DNA of 64,000 nucleotides from Rapana venosa (GCA_028751875.1 CM054155.1:53791244-53855243); one strand, 5' to 3'. Counted from the stretch's first letter, positions 12,561-26,082 are shown. A program made the numbers and translations. The notes: generated by a model from the sequence alone, not told the origin.

Positions 12561-13286
12561 AATCTGGTCAGAGAACTTCCCAGAGCAGTCAGTTGAACCT
12601 GAAAGAAACGTCGATACAGAACATCATCAAACACAACATATAGCCAACTATCTCCGCCAAAATGACAAACATCCCCGGAAACAGCCAGCTGAAACAACAT
12701 CTGCAATGACAAATCTTCCTTCTGACATTTCTTCAACTCCTCTGGATACAGGGACAGACAACAATCAGCAAATGGCAATGGCAATGAAGCAGACATTTCC
12801 TTCTTCTTCATACTCCTTGTGATCGCAACAGAAGCAGACTGAAAATTCCCTACAAGTCCAGGAACAAAATGATCAGACCCACCAGGAACAGTTTTCCCTT
12901 GGATACGCCCAATGATTATATCTACAACAGGATCATCGATGACACAGCATTCAAGTTGACCTAAAAAGTAAGGGGATTGAACTTCAACAGAAGCAATATC
13001 ATAGACGTCCATGTGACCAAAACACTTCACCCACTGTTTCGTGCCTGTAAATTGATCCGGACAAACCAAATCCCTCTTTACACCTGCAGTGGAAGCACCA
13101 TTATCTCTCATGACTGACTTTCACACCATTGACAAAATCCTCTGACAAATCTAAATCAGACAGATCCAGTGACTCTTTAACAGCAGAACACAGAATAGCA
13201 GTCATACCGGTTTTAATGTGAGTCATTTGTTTTTGGGCAGGTGTATCAGCGCACCCCCTTTTTGCCAGAGTTTGAGTACCAAACCC
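12542..13286 (-). pseudogene. Protease and end of gag, gypsy copy A
   Basis: The minus-strand ORF 12542-13111 starts at 'MRDNGASTAG', which resembles the aspartic-protease active site with Asn in the middle position where Ser or Thr is usual. It continues through 'VVDIIIGRI', typical of the protease C-terminal half, then into a linker and the integrase N-terminal region. Gag sequence lies between 13111 and the gap. Confidence 0.65.
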
Positions 13287-13786
13287 NNNNNNNNNNNNNN
13301 NNNNNNNNNNNNNNNNNNNNNNNNNNNNNNNNNNNNNNNNNNNNNNNNNNNNNNNNNNNNNNNNNNNNNNNNNNNNNNNNNNNNNNNNNNNNNNNNNNNN
13401 NNNNNNNNNNNNNNNNNNNNNNNNNNNNNNNNNNNNNNNNNNNNNNNNNNNNNNNNNNNNNNNNNNNNNNNNNNNNNNNNNNNNNNNNNNNNNNNNNNNN
13501 NNNNNNNNNNNNNNNNNNNNNNNNNNNNNNNNNNNNNNNNNNNNNNNNNNNNNNNNNNNNNNNNNNNNNNNNNNNNNNNNNNNNNNNNNNNNNNNNNNNN
13601 NNNNNNNNNNNNNNNNNNNNNNNNNNNNNNNNNNNNNNNNNNNNNNNNNNNNNNNNNNNNNNNNNNNNNNNNNNNNNNNNNNNNNNNNNNNNNNNNNNNN
13701 NNNNNNNNNNNNNNNNNNNNNNNNNNNNNNNNNNNNNNNNNNNNNNNNNNNNNNNNNNNNNNNNNNNNNNNNNNNNNNNNNNNNNN
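13287..13786. other. Assembly gap, 500 N
   Basis: Exactly 500 N, a conventional placeholder length, so the true distance is unknown. ORFs reported through it are artefacts. Confidence 0.99.
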
Positions 13787-13985
13787 GTGTGTGTGTGTGT
13801 GTGTGTACATTTGAATTTTGTTAAGCTTTTGATAGTATTGGCTGCATGACTCTGTAAGAATATTGAATGCAAGCGCTCTGATTTGTCTTTGCAAGATATA
13901 GTGCTATACAAATTTCATTTATTATTATTATTATTATTATTATTATCATTATTATTTTTATTAATATTATTATTATTATTATAAT
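13787..13985 (+). mobile_element. L2/CR1-type LINE 3' tail
   Basis: A (GT)n run abutting the gap is followed by 'gcgctctgatttgtctttgcaa' spread over 13875-13896, then 'gatatagtgctatacaaattt' and an (ATT)n tail at 13918-13983. The rest of the LINE is lost in the gap. Confidence 0.75.
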
Positions 13986-14106
13986 ACCTTTGTCATCCTG
14001 TATTCCCTGGTATACACGATCTTTTCTTTCACTTGCAGTTAACCAGAAATTGCAGTAGATTAAAAAGATGTCTGCATTGTTTAAAGATAACAATTCTCTA
14101 ATTTTT

Positions 14107-17080
14107 TAACAATTGCCCTTCTTCTTCTTCTTCTTCAAGTGTCCGGTCTGGTCCTGCAGACATCGACGATCATGGCTCTCCATTCTTCCCTGTTCTCGGT
14201 CCCTCTCATGAGCTCATTGTTAGTGCCCTCTTTATTCGTTGCGAATTTGTTTAAGCGTCTGTGAATTTTGTGCGTTGTCTTCCTCTGCTCTTGTTTCCAC
14301 AGATTTTGCCACTCCATAACAGTTTTTCTAGTCCGTCAGCCCTGATTATATGGCCGAAAAATTTGAGCTGTCTTTCTCTGATGGTGTTGAGAAGGGATCT
14401 CTTGTACCCAGCCATTCATTACTTCTGCATTAGTTTTTCTTTTTGTCCATGAGATTTTCATGATTCTCCGGATGAACCCCTTTTCCACTGCTTCTAGTCG
14501 CTGTTCTGTGTCTTTGGCTAGGGTCCAGCACTCACATCCGTACAGAAGAATGGACCATACGTAGGCTCTCAAAACATGGATCTTTGTCTTGAGGCTTATC
14601 ATACTGTTGGTAAAAATGCATTTCATGTTGTTAAAAGTTGCCTTAGATTGACCGATTTCTCTTCTTGATTTCTGTGTCACACTTGCCGTCCGGGTGATAG
14701 TACAACCAAGGTATTTAAAGGTTTTTACTTGTCTGATTCTCTCTCCTTTACAGGCTATGTTGCATTGTGGTATAACAGCTTTTTTTCGAGATCACCATGC
14801 ATTCTGTCTTCTTTGCATTGAGCTGTAATCCTTTCTTTTCGCTTTCGTCTGTTACTGTTGTTAAAATCTTTTGCAGTTTTTCTTCAGAGTCGGCGATAAG
14901 GACTGTGTCATCTGCATATCTCAGGTTGTTGATGTTGTGGCCACCTACACTAATTCCCTCATGATTCTCAATATTTCGTAGAATTTTTTTCACTATATAC
15001 ATTAAATAAATCAGGCGAGAACACGCAGCCCTGCCTCACACCCCTGCAGATTGGTCTATATTGACTGATGTTATTGTCGACTCTAATGGCTGCCTCCTGT
15101 TCCCAATATATGTTTCTGAGGACTCGAAGATCTTTCCCGTCGATGTATAGCCCTGCCAGAATATCAAACAAGTCGGAGTGTCGTACTTTGTCGAACGCTT
15201 TTGAGTAGTCAATGAAGCAGAGGTACAGGTCTTTCTGGACCTCGATGGATCTTTCCATGAGAGTTTTCAATGCGAAGATTGCATTTCTGGTGCCTTTGTC
15301 TGCCATGAATCCAAATTGCGTTTCTGATATTTCTGGGAGTATTTTATTCTCATTCTCTTCATGGTATTCGTAAAAGAACTTTGGTGAGGGTGACTCATCG
15401 GCTGATTGTACGATGTTGGTCACATTCAGCTGTACCCAGTTTCTTAGGGATCGCAATGATAGATGGACTTCTTCATATCTGTCGGAATCTTCCTGTGTCA
15501 TATATATTGTTTAGTAGTTTGTGACCCTTAATTCCCACTTCATCCAGGGCTGTTATCAATTCAGATGGGATATCATCAGGTCCTGGCGCTTACCACTTTT
15601 CATCTTGCTGAGTGCATGTCTCACTTCGTCTTCCATGATTATGTGGCCATCTTCGTTGCTAATATGAGGAGGTGGACCTCTGTCGTCGTGGTATAACTCT
15701 TCGATGTATTCTGACCACCTGTTAAGAATATTCTTCTTTTTCCATGAGTATATCTCCATCTCTCGACTTTATACAACCTGTTTTTGCATATGATTTCTTC
15801 CCTGTCACATCTTTTATTTTTTCATGCATAAGTTTTCCATCAAAATTGCATTCATTTCAATTTCCTTGCACTGCATATTGATCCATTCTTCTTGGCTTCA
15901 TTACACTTTTCTTAACCATTTGTCGAGTTTCTTTATACTTCTTTTCATCTACTTTTGCCTTTCTCCTGTTTTCCATTAGGTTTAAAATCTCGGAGCTCAT
16001 CCACTTCTTATGTTCCTTTCTATTTATGACTGGTATATATTCTTTTGCTGCCTCGCTGATGCTATCTTTCATCATCTGCCATTTTTCCTCTGTAGTGGTG
16101 AGTTGATCTAGGCCATCGAATTTGTTTCCAACTTTGATCTTGTATTTTTCTTTGATTTCTTCGTCAGTTTGCAGCATGTTCATTTGCAGTTTTGGTGTTC
16201 TTTTTGCTTTTGACAACTTTTTTCAATTTTAGTCGCATTGTCCCGATAACTGGGACATGATCACTTCCACAGTCTGCACCTGGCATGGACTTACAAGATG
16301 TTATAGAGTTACGGAAGCGTTCTTGAATCAGGATGTAATCTATTTGATTCTCTGGTTCTGTCGCCAGGGCTTTTCCAGGTCCAGCATCTTCTTGGATGGT
16401 TTTCAACCATGTGTTCATAACAGCCAGCTTTTGTTCCTTGCACCATTCCGTGAGCGCTCCCCTCTTTCATTTCTCACTCCTATTCCAAATGGGCCAACTG
16501 TGGTTTCATCTTTCCCTTTTCCCACCTTTGAATTGAGGTCACCCATTATTATTCTGATATCTTGAGACTTCAGTTGCTTCATTGCCTTTTCGATATTTTC
16601 ATAAAACTCCTCAATTTCTGCGTCATCTTTATCAGCTGTTGGTGCATATACTTGTACTATTCCAATGTCGAAGGTGTGCCCTTAAGTTTTACTATCAGGA
16701 CTCTGTCATTTACAGTCCAGAAACCTTTGATGGTCTTTGAGGTTTCTTGATCTAGAATCATGCAACTCCTTTCTGGTGTTGATCTCCTCCTGAGTAAAGA
16801 ATGGTGTAGTTGTCGGATGTTATGCAGCCTGCTCCTTTCCATCTCATTTCTGAAAGTCCTAGTATATTGAGGTTCATTCTTTCCATTTCTTGTTTGAGAT
16901 TTTCCAATTTTCCTTTTTGTAGCATAGTCCGTACGTTCCATGTACCCATTCTGAGAGGTTTTCTGATGCGGACAGTCGCTGGATGACGATCGAGGGGTTA
17001 CCTGTCGCACATAATCCACCCTACCGTGCGAGGAACTTCCAGATAAACTGGAAGCCCCCTTCACCTGTTATCTGTATTCT
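14107..17080 (-). mobile_element. RTE-clade LINE, nearly full length
   Basis: The element runs on the minus strand from an endonuclease start near 16949 to a 3' end at 14135, followed by a (GAA)n tail, seen as (TTC)n at 14118-14135. The closing words (gagccatgatcg, gatgtctgcag) and the simple tail fit RTE elements. Frames are broken in several places but the domain order is intact. Confidence 0.85.
14336..16949 (-). pseudogene. RTE-type endonuclease-reverse transcriptase, frameshifted
   Basis: The endonuclease opens with 'MGTWNVRTM' at 16949 and carries 'IDYILIQ' and 'GSDHVPV' near 16245-16345, the AP-endonuclease active-site words. RT follows: 'FIDYSKAFDKV' near 15190-15220, 'GVRQGC' near 15035, and 'RYADDTVLIAD' (the catalytic Asp pair) near 14900. 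A C-terminal 'LLYGCECWT' lies near 14540. The protein nicks the target and primes reverse transcription there. At least four frame breaks (around 14740, 15000, 15530 and 15850) suggest an inactive copy, sequencing errors, or both. Confidence 0.8.
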
Positions 17081-17089
17081 GTTTCTTTC

Positions 17090-18430
17090 TGATTACCATG
17101 ACATTCTTTGCAGAAGTATACCTATAGTAGGCTGCAATTACTTTCTATAGGAGCAGTGCTCGTACTGAGCGATTGTCTTAGCCATTGTACTCATATAGTA
17201 TCATCTGCTAACACATTGAAGTGCTGACCATGTTCCAAAAAACTATTCGGACTGCTCAAAAACATCATCCGTCACCTGCCTTCCATGATTCACGTAACCC
17301 TGATTGGAGGCTAAGTGGGTACCCGTCTTGCCCAAGGATCTCCCACAGGCTACGGAGGGAAGGAGGCAACTTACTTCTCCTGTTGGTGAAATAATTTCAC
17401 CCGCCACCCATAACACATTGCCCTACCCAAGTTTTTAAGTACAGTTCTGTTGCGATTCGCTAATGATTTTAGTCTATTTAAAAATGCAACCTTCCATGCT
17501 GGTACAATCACATCATTCGCACCAAGATTAGGAAATCTAATGGTAAATATTTGATCTTGGTCTATTGTTGATGGATTATTGCTTATGATGATAGACTGCC
17601 TAATACCTTTTAAAACCTAGAGGCTCTTTTAGGTCTTTTTAAAAAGGGATCAAGTATTTTTTCCATATAATTGTGCCATCTTTTTTATGTGACCATGCGG
17701 GAGAGGAAAGGATAGAGGCAGGGTAGGGATAAGAGTAGAACAACACAATTCTCAGCAACAGCAATTCATGGCAACATGTGTGTACAGCAACCAGGCAAAA
17801 GAAGACTCAGGTGAAGACAGCAGCTTTGGTTGCCACCTCTTTATTCAGCCCTCCAATACATCTACTGCTGTGTGGGTGGATGCTCTCTCTCTCTCTCTTC
17901 TCTCTTTTCTCCTCTCTCTCTCTCCTCTCTCTCATCTTTTCTCTCTGTGCCCCTCCCTAGCCCCTGTCCCTAGCAACCCCAACCACCCCCTATATAATTA
18001 TACCCACCAGCAAGAGCAAAAATACAAGCATTAAGATGCATTATTGCATTTGCATAAAATTCATTTGGCTGCAACTATTAGTGGGTTAAGCCTCCAACTA
18101 GATACACATTTAACAGCTGCACATTATAAATTTTGATATGAAACATTAAAACTTCAAAAAAAACTAAAAACTTTATGACTAGAAAAAGAAGGATATGCAC
18201 CACAGTTTGTATACATATACTTTTTATTAACCACAGATGTCCATGAGAGGAGATAAATTTATAACCAGTGGTGCAAAACACAGTTTTTTGGTCTGCTGCA
18301 CCCAAGCAAGCTTCTAAAGCTGTTGGTATGATAAAATAGAAATAACCTAATACTACAAATTATTCAAAACTAACTCTTCCAATCTTTATATTTATTCACA
18401 ACGAAACCAAACAAGTATACATTTATATTT
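17090..18430. other. Interval without a recognised gene
   Basis: Holds a short repeat-like block at 17270-17450 containing 'gtgggtacccgtcttgcccaa' words seen in other dispersed repeats, a TC-rich stretch at 17883-17945, and AT-rich DNA that may already belong to Polinton copy B. No ORF resembles a known protein. Confidence 0.55.
17883..17945 (+). repeat. (TC)n-rich microsatellite
   Basis: Interrupted CT dinucleotide runs. The overlapping Ser/Leu-rich ORFs are products of the repeat. Confidence 0.85.
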
Positions 18431-21400
18431 TTATGTCTCATTTGTAGAATTTAGTTCAACAATTAAAAACTTGTTTACAGCAAAGAACAGCAGTTAGCTA
18501 ACTTTTAGGACTACCATTGTACACGGTATGCCTTACAATCTACTACTACTATATGAGCTGTTTTATTGATCTAAATAGAGTTTTTTCCCCATTTTTCCTC
18601 AATCGCACAATAATTAGATTTATTAAAGATTCCTTAAATAAAATTTGAACTGCTTTTCTAGCCTTAATATTTAGTTACATATGTACCATAACCTATATAA
18701 ATGCAATAGATGAAAAATTTTGATTTACAATAAAAACAGAGAACTCTCATTGTAGTTGAAATGAATCGAGTCAAGATCAGAATTTCAAAAAAATATATCC
18801 ATAAATATTAGCAAACAATATGACTTAATAAAGTTAGTATTATTTATTTTCCCTTCCTTGATCAGACCAATCTTCACATATAAGGGAGATAACTGGGGCC
18901 ATGAAATTTTTAAAGACATTTCATTTAGACAACATTAAAAATAGCACAACAAGTAGATAAATACAAACTAATTTAATAATTAGTTACATCAAAATATTGG
19001 AAAATAAACTTATTTAGATAATAACTAAATATAAAAATATAAATATATCCTAAGCATAATAATGACAGTTTACATAGAGTTAGAAAACTGAATATATTTG
19101 ACCACAAGGTTAGTATTGGTTTCGCTGTTTTCAATATAAGGTAAGTGTAGCCGTGTCCACCCGGCTAAAATATATATCTAAAATTTAAAACTAATTAAAC
19201 AAAATATATGGCAACAGGGGTATAGATGAAGATTATGATGTCTTTGACCCCCGGGGATTTAAAGTGAGTAAATCTGTCCCTTTACAAACAGTTTGTACAC
19301 AGTCAATGCTTCGTAAACTGACTGAATGTAAAGTAAGCAATAATCAATAAGCAATAATTCTCAACAATAGACCCAAGTACATGAAGTACATGATCCTAAT
19401 GACTTTGAATTAGATGCAAAAATCACTTGTTTGTAAGAAATGATAAAGGAAATTTGGTGCAGCTAACTACTAGGCCCGACCCCTCAAAGATTTAAAAAGA
19501 ATACATTAGGAACAGGCTGAGTGTTAGTGATCAAAGGGCGATATAACATTGCTACAACTTCATAATTAAGAGAAGGTGCATTACGCTCTCAAAACACATT
19601 ACATGAACTGCCAAGAGCTAGCAGAACAGCAGGACGAATTAAGTCAAGAAATAGAACAAGTTTTAATGAAGCATACGTGATAAAAATTCATTCCCAGTGA
19701 ACCAGCAAACACCAAACATAAGTACAAGTAGATCATTTATCCGTTCTATGCCGGCCTAAGTAAATTCCTGTGCTCTCATCCTAAATAATTGTGGCCATGC
19801 GTTTTTATGTTCTTGAACTATTCTCCCAAACGAACAGCTGTGCCTGAACTAAAGAAGTATGCCCTGACAAATTGTTAATGTTATAAATTCTGTGCACCAC
19901 CATAAGTACAGAATACCCATGCCCAGGCTTACTATCAACCTTTTGTCTAAAGTCTGCTTTAAACTCCAATGCCAAATTCATTACAAATACGTTCAAAAAG
20001 CCTTCATGTCAATTCGTTATTTAAAAGGAATTAGAAGACTTGTCATGTGGTAATGGTTACTTGGAGTTCAGACAACATACATCTGAACTGGAAAATAAAA
20101 ATGAAACCTGATACCACTGACCAACCAACAGGTTATTGTGTGTGATTATAAGTGGTTTGCATATGATACCAACATACTGTTGTTGTTGCAGTAGAGAGCA
20201 AAGTTTAATTGATTTTGATACCAACTGCATCGGATGGACTAAGCCACATCGTTTTGCAATACATCTTTTTGATAGGGGGATTTAAATATTTATTTTGCAG
20301 ACTACCCACTTTTACATCAAACTTTCTGACTGATTCACTGCAGCAACTAAACTATTAACTATCAGGTTTTAAGGGTATTAACAACACCAACTGCATATTT
20401 TGTTTCCTGTAGTATTTGAAACACACATTATTCTTTTATACAGTATTGAAAATGTTTATAAACTATAAACAAATCAAGGCAAACCTGTTTCTTTAGTTTA
20501 TCCACTTTGATAACCTCCTGTGGGGAATTTAAAAGTAGCTCTGCACGAAATGTTTTACAAAGGCTAAATTGTTCAATATAAGGGAAGCAAAAAAAAAACC
20601 CCATTTGGGTTCAAAGATTAAATTGCCATGGAAATATTACTAAGTCTTTTGACCATACAGATGGTTATTATGGATTTTGCACGCTTTAAGAAAAATACTA
20701 AGTGGCTATGGAGTCGATCTTAAACTTGATGATGCTTACATTAAACCAGACTTGGATCCATCAAATAGAAACCTTTAACTTTGCAGGGGATCCCTTTCAA
20801 ACTAATAATAAAAGTATTATATGCACTTAAAGCTGCTCTAATACATTAGCACTTTTGAAGGAGGAAGGAAAAAGCATTGACTTGCAAATAATTTCATTTG
20901 TTGTATGACCCACTAGACAACTAACACTTGAAAACTTGTTGAAACGGTTGACATCACTGATTTGAGAGTTATTCCAGAAGGTAATACTGCATACTGTAAT
21001 CATAAGATTCAGACATGTTCAAAACTTACAATTAAACCATTGGTTTGTGGTCATCATGAAAGACTAAGCCAAAGAATCACATATCAAAAGGTAAAGATGT
21101 GATATGCCATGACTTTTATGTTGTTTTAGAAATTTATTAAATTCAGCCATGTAAAAAAAACCTGTTGCCTGAACCAAAACAACAAGTTGTGCGTGCTCCT
21201 ATTAGTGTATTACTTTGAACTTAAAGATCTAGCAGACACACAAGACTTTGATCTAAATGGAGAGACTGGTGAAGTTTTATGGATTTGAATACATGATGAT
21301 GGTTACTATAAATGCAGAGAGATGGTGAAGGTAATAAAAATCCTAGCTAGAGCGAAGTAAAAACATTTATGATTGGAATAAAGCTCATTCCGAAAAGAAA

Positions 21401-22180
21401 ACAAATGGCACCTTACCCCGTTCATCGACTGGGAAATCAAATTTGAATTATAAATCCATACACTTTCTTTGACAAAGGAAGACATTTCAGGAAGACTTTC
21501 AATTCTGGACCACTGCATATTAGTCTTATGCCTGAGAAAACAGCAGACGTGAAATCGAAATCATTCACTTTAAAAAGAGGGAATACCCTTTTACACAGAA
21601 AAGACTGTGACTTAAAAACGCCACCACTAAAATGCACTTTTATGCCTGAAAGGCCTTTTCCAAACAAATTCACTATGATATTTGATATTTCTATACAATG
21701 TGATGTTATTGATGATGATGGAGTTGTAGGTGTTAGTGATAATCTAATAAAGGAATTATAATTGCTAGGCAAAATTTAGGTGTTAAAACATTAAGAAAAT
21801 TGTAGCTATTCAAACAACGGTTAGTGAAATAAAGGCTGTCTCTTCCAGTGATAAGGTAAACCTAAACATTCAAAAGATTATTCTAACCAAATTAACATAT
21901 ATTAACCTTACTCATTTAGATCTTATTGGATTCTACTATACTGAACGTATTTTTAACTGAAGGCATTCTAACTGAAATAGCCAAATCAAATTAAAGAAAA
22001 ATATTTTATTATTAAAAAAAAGTCTCATGTGTATCCAAAACTACCAAAAGAACAGCCACCAGACAGTGCACAATCCTTCAGGCTGTCCAACATTACGCAA
22101 ATACAGCGTGAACTGGAGCAAGACCGAGCAAATACAACAAAACCAAACAAACATACTCTTCTGTTTTTAATGCATTAACA
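18430..22180 (+). other. Polinton copy B, unassigned left half
   Basis: No convincing gene. The short ORFs at 19805, 21306, 21437 and 21528 are under 115 codons and overlap on opposite strands. The stretch 21520-21950, read forward with one frame change, gives a fairly charged sequence that could be a structural-protein remnant, but I do not recognise it. Confidence 0.45.
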
Positions 22181-22184
22181 TACA

Positions 22185-22545
22185 TTAACAGCTGAACAGC
22201 CACTACTGCTACAATGACATCAGGAACAAGTGTAGGACTTTTAGCAACAGGCATTGGGAGTCCAGCAGCTGTTCTGCATGGTGCTGTTTTAATAGGCTTT
22301 GGATTATATTTCATTAGCTTTGAGTGTTGCCAACAGAAAACTAAAGCCGAAGCTACAAAAGCACAGAGCTATGGTTCAATTAGCAACTGCTAAACTTAGT
22401 TATATTCAGATTAATAATAAGCAGGCCCTTAGCAGACTCTAAGATTACAGATGAAGAATCCAATCATTTACATGCAGACTATGATGATTATAGACGGCAA
22501 AGTTTGAGATGCAAAAAAAGTCATGAGCCACTTTTTCTCAACCAG
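22185..22545 (+). pseudogene. Small Polinton protein with hydrophobic segment, broken
   Basis: The forward frame gives a Gly/Ala/Thr-rich hydrophobic stretch near 22205-22310 ('GTSVGLLATGIGSPAAV'). It is followed by a Lys-rich part and then, after frame changes, by 'SKITDEESN' near 22437-22463 and 'ADYDDYRRQ' near 22475. I recall a Polinton-associated protein of unknown function with this plan: a glycine-rich membrane-like segment, then a Lys-rich helix, then a 'KISDEEF'-like motif. It sits directly upstream of the polymerase gene. At least two frame breaks make it a pseudogene as given. Confidence 0.45.
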
Positions 22546-22799
22546 ACTCGGAGTCAATAAAAAGGAATGCCTAAAAGAAATGAGCGAAAACTTAAATACT
22601 GTTCTAAAGACCAAACAGTAACGTGGAATAATCATGTATTTACAGTAAGTTATAATTCTAACCTAAAAACACTGGATTATGATTAATTACTAATTCAAAT
22701 AAATATTTGGGTTAGAAAAAGAAACTCAACATGGCAGTTGAATTATACAAGAATGCTAGATTTTGTTAAAGTAAAATTTCCAGCCTATTTCAAGAGACT

Positions 22800-24962
22800 G
22801 ACTTAGAAATAATTGATCACACACACATGCAAGCAATCGACATGCTATTGCCCAAAATAATACCAGACAAGCTAACAATACAGCCTCCAGTTAAAACGCA
22901 AATAGCTGTGTACATCGAATATACTACTGTGTCAGAAGAACCATACAAGTGTGGGTGTCAACTAAGAAGCAAGCTGTTTATTCTTACAATGATCTCACTG
23001 CTAGCTGGGCTGATGAAATGGTTTGTCAGTTTAACAGGGCTTCAGAAGAGACAAAACTAAGAGTTTCTGGTTGGTCAGAAGGTAAACTATTGCAGATCAA
23101 ATTAAAGCAGACTAAATTTTCTCCATTTGTTGGTAAGTCTTATATTCCTTTGCCTAGAGAACTGGTTTTATAAGGAGCAGTCTTAAACATTAAGAATTCA
23201 GATGATAAATGTTTTGTGTGGTGTATTCTAGCCAAGTTACATCATATTCAAAAGAATGCTGAAAGAGTCTCCAACTAAGAACCATACAGGTCTGAACTTG
23301 TCTTAAATGGAATTGACTTTCCAGTCGGAATAGACAAAATCGGACATTTTGATTCCAGAACAAACCAATTACTGTAAACATATATACATGGTCTGAAGAA
23401 GAGAATCTTCTACTACTTAGGATATCCAGCGATTTCACCAACTATAGGAGAGCCAGACACCAAACACGTCGACTTACTTTTAGTGACAGATGGTACAAAA
23501 CAGCATTATACTTTAATTCGCACAATGAATAGCCTGCTAAAATATACAACAGCAAATAATTTAAAAAAACAAGACTTCTGTAGATGTTTAGTAAGGATTC
23601 CGTCTATTGAAGCAGCTCTTAAACACAAAGAATATTCTAAGAGCTCTACTGACATCATTACAAAACTTATTACTCCAAAACCTGGTAGCACAGCAAGCTT
23701 TCAGAACTGGAAAAAATTACAGACAAATCCTGATGTTGTTTATGCTGACTTCGAATCTATTATAGTCCCATACCAAGAACCTAAGCCAAAAACATTTCCT
23801 AAAACTGTTGCAGTTAATAATCATCAAATCTGTTCATATGCATTCATTATTGTTAGGTCTGATGGTGAACACACAATGCCATGTCATTATAGAGGGCCTG
23901 ATGCAGCAAAACGCTTCTTAGAACAAATGAAACAAGCCTAGTGAGTTCTCTAATCAGCTCAACTTTTCTGAACTGATTATGACTCCTTAAGATTAAGAAC
24001 AGCAACATATTGTTGAATCTGTGGCCATACATTCGAAAACTCAGAAGACAATCCAACTGTAAGAGATCATGATCATATCAGCGGTAAGTTTAGGGGAGCA
24101 GCACATTCTAACTGTAATCTGCAGCTTAAGTTTGATTGAAAGACTTGGAAATTACCCACCTTATTTTAAAAGCTGTAACTGACGAATTTCGAAAGGTCAG
24201 TTGCATAGCCCAGTCTTCAGAAAAGTGCATGACGTTCACTCTCAATCATATATCCTTCTATGATTCAGCTCAACACATGATATGTACATTAGAATCCTTG
24301 ACTGCATCACTGAGCAGTTGTCCTATTACAAAAATATTTTGATCCATCTCTAGTGTGTAAAGGCGTTTATCCTTATATGAATAGTTGGAATAGGTTTGAT
24401 GAAGACGCCATACCGCCCAAAGGTGCATTCTTCAGTAGTCTAAAATGTAAAAACATTACTGACTCTGACTACCAACACAAAGACAGCATGGGAAAAGTTA
24501 GAGTGTAAGACCATGGGAGACTACCATGACCACTACTTAATGGCTGACGTTTGTTTGTTAGCAGATGTCTTTGAGAACTACAGAAAAACATGCAACAAAC
24601 ATTATAGTCTGGATCCATCTCATTACATTTTGCTCCTGGCATGAGCTGGGATGCATTCTTAAAGTTTACAGGGGTAAAGATCGATCTACTGTTTGACCTG
24701 CCAATGCTCCAGATAATTGAAGATGGATTGCATGGTGAAATCAGCATGGCATCACATAGTTACTGTAAAGCTAACAACAAATATCTTGATGACTATGATC
24801 CCAGTAAACCATCCAACTACAATATGTATTTAGATGCTAACAACCTGTATGGGTGGGCTATGTGTGAGTCACTTCCCTTACGTAATTTCAAAATGTTGCT
24901 AGAACCATTTGATGTAAATGAATTTTTGAAAATGTTGTGGACTGTAATGGGGCAAACTGACT
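22800..24962 (+). pseudogene. Protein-primed DNA polymerase B of Polinton copy B, N-terminal two thirds
   Basis: Read forward with frame changes, the order is: an N-terminal region with 'RVSGWSEGK' and 'SYIPLPREL' (near 23058-23167); a 'KCFVWCILAKLH'-like segment near 23208; the exonuclease motif 'YADFESI' (near 23741), carrying the Asp and Glu of 3'-5' proofreading; a Cys/His 'RDHDHISGKFRGAAHSNC' unit near 24063-24117 typical of Polinton polymerases; and polymerase motif A 'YLDANNLYGWAM' near 24825. The longest open piece is 23483-23941. It would replicate the transposon. The gene stops at about 24962 where foreign DNA enters, and its continuation is at 40022. Frame breaks near 23170, 23480, 23940, 24140 and 24600 may be partly sequencing error. 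Confidence 0.85.
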
Positions 24963-25091
24963 CCAGTCACATGAAATAGAAAGGTTGAATAAAAGGAAAC
25001 AACAATCTCACAAAGGCGCACATTCTCTCCACTCTACAGTAACATTCAAGATTTCAATCATATACTCTCATTTATTTTATTACTACATCAA
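24963..25091. other. Junction between Polinton polymerase and gypsy LTR
   Basis: About 130 bases that continue neither the polymerase frame nor the copy A LTR. They may be an LTR end missing in copy A, filler, or target-site remains. I could not find a clear short duplication matching the right-hand junction at 40022. Confidence 0.4.
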
Positions 25092-26082
25092 TGTGTCACA
25101 GAATTTTTTTTTCAATAATAAAAAAAACATAAATTAATCATATATTCAATATGTACAATTCATTCAACCCCAAACAGTTTCCAGTTCACTTCATCCGGGT
25201 CAATACAACATTATATTTTAGTTCACTAGGGAACTTTAGTTTCCCCAAAGTCTATCAACTTTCTGCCTCTCTAGCACAATGAACTTATATTTAATACAAT
25301 TCAAGTGATTCCACAAAGTTTTTGTAGACAAGACAGTTTTTAAGCTCCTGGCTGAGAAAACACATATATCTTTCCTTGTCTGATTCTGGCACTATGTACA
25401 GAAAAAAACCCACAACAACACAGACTTGGCTGTAATTTTGCTACACACATTTAAAAAAAAATTAATGTGACCTTTCCCTTGCAGGTAGTCTTTTTCACTG
25501 CTGACGTCTGCTCCAGTCCCGGTCTCCAACACTGCCACACCTTTATCCCTCAGGTTGGATGGGGTTGTCTAAGGGACTGGACAGGACTAGGTCAGCTACT
25601 GGGATTCTCCCCAAGTGGGTCAATACAGGGGAAAAAATTAAAGCCTACACAGATAGCAGAAAAGAACCCCCACTATCAGTACTCAGTATTAATAGATATA
25701 TTTTTTTTTATTCCTTACCTTTTTTTTCTTGAGTTTTGTTGTTCCCAGAACACTGAACCCACCACACTCACAAACCTATACAGAAGTTCATGCACTGCGC
25801 AATTTTCCTAAATTAAAGCAAAAGAATTGTTTTATTTTTCATATAAACACTCTTTTATCAACATACTACTTCATCTAGGTGAAGTGACTAGATGTCACAA
25901 CCAAAGGCCAGCTCAGACAGCTGCAAACTTCCCTGACCAGACAGAAGATGACATGTCAACTCTATGAAGGAAACACTTCACTACAGCTATCATTGACACC
26001 TAATCACTATAGCAAAAAAAAAAAATCCAACATATCCACAGTTGCAAAACAATACCAAAGGAACAGACACAGGTTTGTTACA
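25092..26082 (-). repeat. 3' LTR of gypsy copy B
   Basis: About 990 bases matching 8876-9866. The right edge (minus-strand start TGTAACA) is fixed by the purine tract beside it and by the same edge at 9866 and 40021. Confidence 0.7.

Larger units (their letters stand above)
8876..13286 (-). mobile_element. Ty3/gypsy-type LTR retrotransposon, copy A, cut by the gap
   Basis: Minus-strand element nearly identical over long stretches to copy B (25092-31440). In the direction of transcription it reads: gag end (up to 13286), protease, integrase, reverse transcriptase, RNase H, purine tract, 3' LTR. The 5' part (gag start and 5' LTR) is missing because the assembly gap starts at 13287. Several single-base indels break the pol frame. 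Confidence 0.85.
18430..24962 (+). mobile_element. Polinton/Maverick DNA transposon, copy B, left part
   Basis: The right half encodes a Polinton-type protein-primed DNA polymerase B (22800-24962, resumed at 40022), preceded by a remnant of a small protein with a hydrophobic segment. The left half (18430-22180) is AT-rich, matches copy A base for base with indels, and has no ORF I can assign. Terminal inverted repeats, integrase, ATPase, protease and capsid genes are not recognisable. Polintons are large self-synthesising transposons related to some DNA viruses. The element is split by a nested gypsy insertion at about 24962. Confidence 0.8.

Noticed and set aside
13218..13911. Four ORFs of about 200 codons across this interval
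   Set aside because: They run through the 500-N gap, and most residues are unknown.
18430..22180. Polinton capsid, ATPase, protease or integrase genes
   Set aside because: I searched the forward frames for their usual motifs and found none that I could defend.
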